A stretch of 38,528 nt of DNA from Streptomyces albus subsp. chlorinus (lineage in GTDB: Bacteria; Actinomycetota; Actinomycetes; Streptomycetales; Streptomycetaceae). The notes under the pieces are model-generated. The model was not told where the DNA came from, did not search any database, and saw nothing but the letters and a program-made list of their open reading frames with translations. Within the stretch, counting starts at the first letter, position 1, and the number at the start of each line of letters is the position of its first letter. Positions 33,198 through 38,528 of this stretch are shown here, piece after piece. The stretch spans positions 2,864,292 to 2,902,819 of the forward strand of contig NZ_VJOK01000001.1 in NCBI RefSeq assembly GCF_013302895.1, written 5' to 3'. The translations under genes and the position numbers were made by a program.

Positions 33198-34250
33198 CTA
33201 CGGTGTCGCCAGGACCGGCTCGCGGCGGCTGGCGATGACCTTGCGGGCCAGCTTGCGCGGGCTCGTCAGGAAGCCCCAGCCCCAGGACATGTGCATGGTG
33301 GCCAGCGCGACGGGGATCTGGACGCGGGCCTTGAGCGGGAGGCCCTTGCCCGCGGGCAGCGAGCCGGCCGCGATCGCGGCCAGGTAGCCGCCGGGCACGA
33401 CCAGCCCCCACGGTGTGACGGCCGCCCCCACCACGAGACCCGCCGCGATGGCGCACACGGCGGCCGGGGGCGCCAGGTAGCGAAGGTTGAGGGAGCCCGC
33501 GTGGTAGCGGGCCACCACGTGCCGCCAACGGCCGTAGTTCCGGTACTGCTTGGCCAGCGCCCGCACGCTCGGCCGGGGCCGGTAGGAGACGCGCAGCTCG
33601 GGGGAGAACCAGATCAGCCCGCCCGCCTCGCGGATGCGGTAGTTCAGCTCCCAGTCCTGGGCGCGGATGAACTCCTCGTTGTAGCCGCCCTGTTGCTCCA
33701 GCACCTCGCGGCGGAAGACGCCGAGGTAGACCGTCTCGGCCTCGCCCGCGGTGCCGCCGGTGTGGAAGGCGGCGTTGCCCACGCCGATCCTGGAGGTCAT
33801 CGCCGCGGCGACGGCGTCCTCCCAGGCGTTCTCGCCCTCGGCGTGCATGATGCCGCCCACATTGGCGGCGCCGGTCTCCTCCAGCAGCCGCACGGCGGTG
33901 GCGATGTAGTCGGCGGAGAGCATGCCGTGGCCGTCCACCCGGACGACCACCGGATGGCGGGACGCCTTGATCGCCGCGTTCAGCCCGGCCGGGGTGCGCC
34001 CCGTGGGGTTGGGCACCGTGTGGACACGCGGGTCCTCGGCCACCAGCTCCGCGGCGATCTCGTCCGTACGGTCGGTGGAAGGCCCCAGCGCGATGACGAC
34101 CTCCAGCTCACCGTCGTAGCGCTGCTGGAGGATGTGCCGCACGGCGCTGCGCAGGTGCCGCTCCTCGTTGAGCACCGGCATGATCACGGAGACGGGGGGC
34201 TGGGCCGCGTCCGGGGAAGCACTTGGGTTCTCGCGAGTCACGGCGCTCAC
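33198..34250 (-). CDS. Family 2 glycosyltransferase, ExoA-like
   Basis: A 350-residue membrane-associated glycosyltransferase that uses a nucleotide sugar. The GT-A domain opens with VSVIMPVLNEERHL (about 20-33), followed by ELEVVIALGPSTDRTDEI, VVVRVDGHGML (the DxD-like acid site) and AQDWELNYRIREAGG (acceptor-side motif), the order seen in succinoglycan-type ExoA enzymes. Two hydrophobic segments at about 265-310 anchor it to the membrane. Two GTG codons (34250, VSAVTREN, and 34241) are possible starts; I took the first. It faces LCP 4 and lies between LCP 3 and LCP 4. Substrate unknown; GDP-mannose made by ManC is a possible donor (inference). Confidence 0.9.
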   Translation of the reverse strand: MSAVTRENPSASPDAAQPPVSVIMPVLNEERHLRSAVRHILQQRYDGELEVVIALGPSTDRTDEIAAELVAEDPRVHTVPNPTGRTPAGLNAAIKASRHPVVVRVDGHGMLSADYIATAVRLLEETGAANVGGIMHAEGENAWEDAVAAAMTSRIGVGNAAFHTGGTAGEAETVYLGVFRREVLEQQGGYNEEFIRAQDWELNYRIREAGGLIWFSPELRVSYRPRPSVRALAKQYRNYGRWRHVVARYHAGSLNLRYLAPPAAVCAIAAGLVVGAAVTPWGLVVPGGYLAAIAAGSLPAGKGLPLKARVQIPVALATMHMSWGWGFLTSPRKLARKVIASRREPVLATP

Positions 34251-34351
34251 GTTACCGCGATCGGGCGAACGGTCCGCACGCCCGCGCCCCCTCCCGGCGG
34301 CGGGGGCGCATTCGGGCGGCGTGTACGCACCATCCGGAGATCGTACCGACA

Positions 34352-34357
34352 TACAGT
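34352..34357 (+). promoter_or_regulatory. Candidate -10 box for the fourth LCP gene
   Basis: TACAGT fits TAnnnT in a slightly AT-rich pocket between the two divergent genes. The leader would be about 70 bases. No convincing -35 box. Confidence 0.3.
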
Positions 34358-34434
34358 GTGGGGACTTTCCGTCACTTCGTCGTCACCCGCAGTACCGTCC
34401 CTGTTCGTCTTTCTCCGCGGAAGGTGGCCATCCC

Positions 34435-35853
34435 TTGCCTCGAAGCGCCCCCTCTCCCGACAAGGGCCGTCCCCGGTGGGGCCTGCGGATCGCCACGGGC
34501 ACCTCCGTGCTGCTGCTGGTCGCGGGCGGTGTCGGGCACGCCGTGGTGACCGGACTGAGCGAGGACGTGCGCAGGGTGGACCCGTTCGACGGGCTGGAGA
34601 ACCGCCCCCGGGACGACAACGGCGCCAACTTCCTCGTCGTCGGCACCGACCGGCGCGAGGGTCTCACCCCCGACCAGAAGAAGCGGTACAACCTCGGCGG
34701 CTCGGCCTGCGACTGCACGGACACGATGCTGCTGGTGCACCTGTCCGGCAAACGGGACCGTGCCAGCGTCGTCAGCCTCCCGCGCGACACCTACACCCAG
34801 CTGCCGCCCCACCGGGACCGGGCCACGGGCAGACAGCTGCCGGCCCGGCCGGCGAAGCTCAACGCCGCCTACACGGCGGGCGGCCCCGCGCTGACCGTGC
34901 GGGCCGTGGAGAAGATGACGAAGGTCCACGTCGACCACTACCTGGAGATCGACTTCACCAGCTTCATGAAGACCGTGGACGTCCTCGGGGGCGTCCCCGT
35001 GTGCACCGAGAAGCCGCTCAAGGACAGCTACTCCGGTCTGGAGATGCCCCAGGGCACCACCAAGCTCAACGGCGGCCAGGCGCTCCAGTACGTGCGCGCC
35101 CGTCACCTGGACGGCGGGTCGGACCTGAGCCGGATGAAGCGGCAGCAGCGCTTCATCGCCTCGCTGATCTCCCGCGCGACCGAGACCGGGGTCCTGATGA
35201 ACCCCGTGCGCTTCGAGAAGGTCGCCTCCAGCCTGCTGGGCTCCGTACGGGCCGACCAGGAGTTCGGCACCGAGCAGATGATGGCCCTGGGGCGGGCGAT
35301 GCGCGGCTTCAGCCCCGCCTCCTCGGAGTTCGTCTCCGTGCCGCTGGCCGACCCCGACCACCGGGTGCCCCGGCTCGGCTCGACCGTGACCTGGGACCGG
35401 GAGAAGGCCGACAAGCTGTTCGCGGCCCTGCGCGAGGACCGGCCGCTGTCCGGTCCCGCGGAGCCGAGGCGGGGCGGGCCGCCCCGGGTGGAGGTGGCGC
35501 CGCGGAACGTCGGCGTGGAGGTCGCCAACGCCACCGGCCGCCAGGGCCTCGGCAGCCGGATCGACCGGGAGCTGCGGCGCACCGGCTTCTCCACCACCCG
35601 CACGCCCTCCAACGCGCGCCGCACCCAGGACGGCCGGACCACCATCTCCTACGACCCGGGCTGGAACCGCTCCGCCCGTGCGCTGGCCGCCGCCCTGCCG
35701 GGTGCCGAACTGGTGAGGGCCCCGCGCCAGGGGCCCCGGATGAAGGTCACGGTCGGTGACCCGGACCAGCGGGTGCGGCCCGTGCGCGGGCCGGCCCCGG
35801 GCAGCGGCCCGGCGGAGGCCCCCATGCGCGGGGACGAGGTGGACTGCGGGTGA
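34435..35853 (+). CDS. LCP family protein 4 with LytR_C domain, TTG start
   Basis: A 472-residue LCP protein with a very short cytoplasmic start, a membrane helix at about 18-40 and an LCP domain at about 64-245 (NFLVVGTDRREG, DTMLLVHLSGK, VSLPRDTYTQLP, VHVDHYLEIDF, ALQYVRARHLDGG). A LytR_C domain is at about 358-440 (NVGVEVANATGRQGLGSRID). Cysteines are C92 and C94 (SACDCTD), C190 and C471; the first pair replaces the C...C pair of LCP 1-3. The only good start is TTG at 34435, behind AAGGTGG at 34420-34426; no ATG or GTG lies close enough in this frame. It ends 21 bases before the convergent thioesterase gene. Confidence 0.92.
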   Translation: MPRSAPSPDKGRPRWGLRIATGTSVLLLVAGGVGHAVVTGLSEDVRRVDPFDGLENRPRDDNGANFLVVGTDRREGLTPDQKKRYNLGGSACDCTDTMLLVHLSGKRDRASVVSLPRDTYTQLPPHRDRATGRQLPARPAKLNAAYTAGGPALTVRAVEKMTKVHVDHYLEIDFTSFMKTVDVLGGVPVCTEKPLKDSYSGLEMPQGTTKLNGGQALQYVRARHLDGGSDLSRMKRQQRFIASLISRATETGVLMNPVRFEKVASSLLGSVRADQEFGTEQMMALGRAMRGFSPASSEFVSVPLADPDHRVPRLGSTVTWDREKADKLFAALREDRPLSGPAEPRRGGPPRVEVAPRNVGVEVANATGRQGLGSRIDRELRRTGFSTTRTPSNARRTQDGRTTISYDPGWNRSARALAAALPGAELVRAPRQGPRMKVTVGDPDQRVRPVRGPAPGSGPAEAPMRGDEVDCG

Positions 35854-35874
35854 GCCGCCGTGTGCCGCCGCCGG

Positions 35875-36411
35875 TCAGCTCGCGACGCGGCTGGCGCGCA
35901 GGTCCTTGATGGCGCGGCGGCGGGCGAGACGGTGGGTCCGCCGTATCTGCGCCTCCTGGTAGCGGCGGCGGTCCTCGTCGGTCTCGGGTATGACGGGCGG
36001 CACGGCCCTGGGCTTGCCGTTCTCGTCGACGGCGGTGAAGACGAGGTAGGCCGAGCCGACCTGGGTGGCCGGCGTCGACTCGTTCCAGCGTTCGGCCAGC
36101 ACCCGGACGCCGACCTCCATCGAGGTCCGGCCGGTCCAGTTGACCTGGGCCTTCACATGGACGAGGTCGCCGACCCTGACCGGTTCGAGGAAGACCATCT
36201 CGTCCATGGAGGCGGTGACGGCGGGACCCTCCGAGTGGCGTCCGGCGACGGCACCCGCCGCGTCGTCGGCCAGTTTCATGATCACCCCGCCGTGCACCGT
36301 GCCGTAGAGGTTGGTGTCACCCTCCGTCATGATGTGGGAGAGAGTCGTGCGGGAGGCGGCCGTCGGCTTTCCCGGAAGTTCGCTCTGCGCCGTGTGCGCC
36401 TGGTGGGTCAT
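35875..36411 (-). CDS. Acyl-CoA thioesterase, hotdog fold
   Basis: Cytosolic hotdog-fold thioesterase of 178 residues, similar to YciA/BFIT-type acyl-CoA hydrolases. Visible: LSHIMTEGDTNLYGTVHGGVIMKLADDAAGAVAGRH, where the Asp and the VHGG turn belong to the active-site helix, then MDEMVFLEPVRVGDLVHVKAQVNWTGRTSMEVGVRVLAE, the central strand pair, and SAYLVFTAVDENGKPRAVPPVIPETDED. The C-terminus is Arg-rich. The ATG at 36411 has a GGAGG only one base away, too close for a ribosome site, but the -10 box TAAAGT lies six bases upstream, so the message is probably leaderless. The gene interrupts the LCP series and is not obviously linked to it. Physiological substrate unknown. Confidence 0.92.
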   Translation of the reverse strand: MTHQAHTAQSELPGKPTAASRTTLSHIMTEGDTNLYGTVHGGVIMKLADDAAGAVAGRHSEGPAVTASMDEMVFLEPVRVGDLVHVKAQVNWTGRTSMEVGVRVLAERWNESTPATQVGSAYLVFTAVDENGKPRAVPPVIPETDEDRRRYQEAQIRRTHRLARRRAIKDLRASRVAS

Positions 36412-36417
36412 GCCTCC

Positions 36418-36423
36418 ACTTTA
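36418..36423 (-). promoter_or_regulatory. -10 box of a leaderless promoter for the thioesterase
   Basis: On the minus strand TAAAGT ends six bases before the ATG at 36411, placing the transcription start at or next to the start codon. Confidence 0.5.
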
Positions 36424-36538
36424 TGGGGCGGGGCAAGCCGCTCAGAGCCTGCCATTTTGCATCAGAACTGCTACAGGACGCCCCCGAAGTGGTACCCACC
36501 CTGTGTTCCTCCCCCCAAATGGAGGCACACTTCGGTGC

Positions 36539-37837
36539 ATGAATCAGTGGCCCGATGGTTGGACCGACAACCCGCGGGGCCGGGAGGGTCGCGGCAGCGG
36601 CGCGCCCCGTCCCGACCCCACACGTGTCATGCCCCACACATCGGCCCCCGGTGTGCCTCCGCAGACCCGCGGCCCGGGCCAGGGTCCGCACCACGGGCAG
36701 AGCTACGACGCCGGTTACGACCGGGGCCAGGGCCCCGGCTACGACCAGGGGCACGGTCAGCCACCGGGCGGCTACGACTCCGGCTACAGCGACGGCCAGG
36801 TCTACGGCGGCCGGGGCGGTGGTGACCGCGGCTCCCGCGAGGGTCCGCGCCCCGACTGGCGCCGCCGCTTCAAATGGGGCCTGATCACGCTGGTCGTGGT
36901 GGTGCTGGTCTGGTCCGTCGGCACCTACTTCTGGGCCGACTCCAAGCTGCGCCGCGAGGTGGACCTCAGCATCGTCGAGGACCGTCCGGAGGGCGGGGAC
37001 GGCACCAACTACCTGATCGTCGGCTCGGACAGCCGTGAGGGCATGAGTGCCGATGACCGCCAGAAGCTGCACACAGGCGGTCCCACCGACCAGGGCAGGA
37101 CCGACTCGATCATGATCCTGCACGTCGGCAGCAACGGGAACACCATGATCTCGCTGCCGCGCGACTCGGACGTCGAGGTTCCCTCGTACACCGGTTCGGA
37201 GTCCGGCAAGCACTACCCGGCGCAGGGCCGCCACACGAAGATCAACGCGACCTACGCCGAGGACGGCCCCGCGCTGCTCGTCCGTACGGTGGAGCACAAC
37301 ACCGGGCTGAAGATCGACCACTACGCGGAGATCGGCTTCGGCGGCTTCGCGAAGATCGTCGACGCGGTCGGCGGCGTGGAGATGGACATCCCGCGCGACA
37401 TCCACGACGACAAGTCCGGCGCCGACTTCAAGAAGGGCAAGCAGACGCTCGACGGCCGGCAGGCACTGGCGTTCGTCCGCACCCGGTACGCGCTGCCCGG
37501 CAGCGACCTGGACCGCACCAAGAACCAGCAGAAGTTCCTCGCCGCGCTGGCCAACCAGGCGGCGACGCCGAGCACGATCCTCAACCCCTTCAAGCTCTAC
37601 CCGACGATGGGTGCCGGCCTCGACACCCTCAAGGTCGACAAGGACATGAGCCTGTGGAACGTCGCCTCGATGTTCTGGGCGATGAAGGGCGTCTCGGGCG
37701 GTGAGGGCAAGTCGATGAACATGCCTCTCGCCGGGAACGCGCCGAACGGCAACCTCCAGTGGGACAAGGCGAAGGTCAAGCAGCTGGTCGAGCAGCTCAA
37801 CAACGACGAGAAGGTGACGGTCTCCTCGGACCGCTGA
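36539..37837 (+). CDS. LCP family protein 5 (no LytR_C, no cysteines)
   Basis: A 432-residue LCP protein. The cytoplasmic part (1-108) is Gly, Tyr, Asp, Gln and Pro rich (YDAGYDRGQGPGYDQGHGQP), then comes one membrane helix (about 110-132) and the LCP domain (about 158-335: NYLIVGSDSREG, DSIMILHVGSNG, ISLPRDSDVEVP, KIDHYAEIGFGGF, ALAFVRTRYALPG, LDRTKNQQKFL). There is no LytR_C domain and no cysteine at all, unlike the other four. In the domain core it is closest to LCP 4 (both have GPALxVRxVE where LCP 1-3 have a Cys). The ATG at 36539 follows GGAGG at 36521-36525 at a long spacing. Two hairpins behind it end the transcript. Confidence 0.94.
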   Translation: MNQWPDGWTDNPRGREGRGSGAPRPDPTRVMPHTSAPGVPPQTRGPGQGPHHGQSYDAGYDRGQGPGYDQGHGQPPGGYDSGYSDGQVYGGRGGGDRGSREGPRPDWRRRFKWGLITLVVVVLVWSVGTYFWADSKLRREVDLSIVEDRPEGGDGTNYLIVGSDSREGMSADDRQKLHTGGPTDQGRTDSIMILHVGSNGNTMISLPRDSDVEVPSYTGSESGKHYPAQGRHTKINATYAEDGPALLVRTVEHNTGLKIDHYAEIGFGGFAKIVDAVGGVEMDIPRDIHDDKSGADFKKGKQTLDGRQALAFVRTRYALPGSDLDRTKNQQKFLAALANQAATPSTILNPFKLYPTMGAGLDTLKVDKDMSLWNVASMFWAMKGVSGGEGKSMNMPLAGNAPNGNLQWDKAKVKQLVEQLNNDEKVTVSSDR

Positions 37838-37842
37838 GACCC

Positions 37843-37860
37843 GGCGCCCGCGCGGGCGCC
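37843..37860 (+). terminator. First hairpin behind LCP 5
   Basis: GGCGCCC and GGGCGCC pair around GCGC, six bases past the stop codon. Confidence 0.55.
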
Positions 37861-37870
37861 CATGTCATCC

Positions 37871-37899
37871 GGTGGCCGGGCCCCTGCGGTCCGGCCACC
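37871..37899. terminator. Second hairpin, LCP 5 and VOC gene
   Basis: A 12-bp stem with one G-T wobble (37871-37882 with 37888-37899) and a five-base loop CCTGC lies between the convergent LCP 5 and VOC genes. Confidence 0.75.
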
Positions 37900-37936
37900 G
37901 TCGTGTGTGCCGCGCCACCGCGCCCGCGGGCGCCGC

Positions 37937-38323
37937 TCAGCGGTCGGTGAGGCAGAGGCAGAAGGGGTGGCCCGCAGGATCCAGGTAGACCCGGAAGCCC
38001 CGCTCCCCGCCACCGTCGTCCTGCACCAGCCGCGCCCCCAGCTCCAGCACCTCGCGCTCGGCCTCCTCGATCCTCTCCGGCGGCACGTCCAGGTCGAGGT
38101 GGAGCTGCTGCGAGTGCTCCTCGCCGGGCCATTCGGGCGGTACGAACCCGGGCGCCTCCTGGAAGGCGAGGCGCCGGTTGCCGGCCTGGTCGACCACCTC
38201 CACCCACGAGCGGTCGCTCCTGTCCTCGTCCACCGTCCAGCCGAGCATCCGGGCGTAGAAGTCCGCGAGGCGCCGGGTGTCCGGGCAGTCCAGTACGACA
38301 ACGCCCAGGGTGGGGATGGCCAT
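37937..38323 (-). CDS. VOC family protein (glyoxalase/bleomycin resistance fold)
   Basis: A 128-residue protein of the vicinal-oxygen-chelate superfamily with two beta-alpha-beta-beta-beta units. The first carries LGVVVLDCPDTRRLADFYARMLGWTVDED, the second the QLHLDLDVPPERIEEAEREVLELGARLVQDD stretch, and the end FRVYLDPAGHPFCLCLTDR is the classic glyoxalase_6-type signature. The family includes glyoxalases, dioxygenases and antibiotic-binding proteins, and sequence does not say which applies here. The ATG at 38323 has GAGAGGA about seven bases upstream; the longer open frame runs into the hexanucleotide repeat and is not credible. Convergent with LCP 5, no functional link apparent. Confidence 0.9.
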   Translation of the reverse strand: MAIPTLGVVVLDCPDTRRLADFYARMLGWTVDEDRSDRSWVEVVDQAGNRRLAFQEAPGFVPPEWPGEEHSQQLHLDLDVPPERIEEAEREVLELGARLVQDDGGGERGFRVYLDPAGHPFCLCLTDR

Positions 38324-38422
38324 CGTGCGTCCTCTCGTCGTCCCGCCGCCGTACGGGGCGGCGGCGGGGAACGGATCGGTCGGGCACCGGCTCGGGGCAG
38401 GGCCGGCGGCGGGGGCCCAGTC

Positions 38423-38461
<39 letters not shown>

Positions 38462-38528
38462 GCACGGGTTGACCGGACTCCGGCCCGGCAAACCAGGTCT
38501 CCCCGGGAAACCGCCCGGAACCGCCCCA

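Overview
The window reads as a chromosomal segment of a Streptomyces or very close relative. Base composition is very GC rich, third codon positions are almost all G or C, GTG starts are common, and a WhiB protein of 87 residues is present. Gene content and order match the core-genome block around whiB of Streptomyces (from memory, S. coelicolor about SCO3022-SCO3045). Many of the same neighbours occur in Mycobacterium tuberculosis (sahH, manA, manB, whiB2, fbiA, fbiB, GDP-mannose pyrophosphorylase and an LCP gene). I see no insertion sequence, phage, CRISPR array, tRNA or rRNA; this is housekeeping and cell-envelope DNA.

Layout. 1-3039: an unassigned gene and ahcY (S-adenosylhomocysteine hydrolase), both on the minus strand. 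3465-5787: a fructose-type PTS permease in the order IIB-IIC-IIA whose reading frame is broken by one extra G near 5610. 5909-11804: a minus-strand operon DUF3499 - manB - Trm112-like - SIS protein - manA - cation diffusion facilitator, which includes the mannose-6-P/mannose-1-P steps. 12149-18250: a small metallopeptidase-family gene, then (minus) a 1281-residue membrane glycosyltransferase coupled to a DUF5719 protein. 18669-19821: whiB with its regulatory region and, diverging from it, a leader with a short Cys-rich ORF in front of a cysteine dioxygenase. 20410-22817: cofD and fbiB (coenzyme F420). 22973-26995 (minus): a DNA glycosylase, manC (GDP-mannose synthesis) and a secreted PGRP-type amidase. 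27074-37837: a TIGR03089 protein, five LytR-CpsA-Psr (LCP) genes, a second family 2 glycosyltransferase and a hotdog thioesterase. 37937-38323: a VOC-family protein.

How the parts may work together (inference): manA, manB and manC make GDP-mannose; the two glycosyltransferases could build a glycopolymer; LCP proteins attach such polymers to peptidoglycan outside the membrane; the amidase acts on peptidoglycan. WhiB, next to this set, controls sporulation septation. The observations I rate highest are a probable leaderless, Cys-codon-rich leader ORF with a following hairpin upstream of the cysteine dioxygenase gene, a set of four extracytoplasmic cysteines shared by four of the five LCP proteins, the PTS frameshift, and six genes that appear to be transcribed without a leader.
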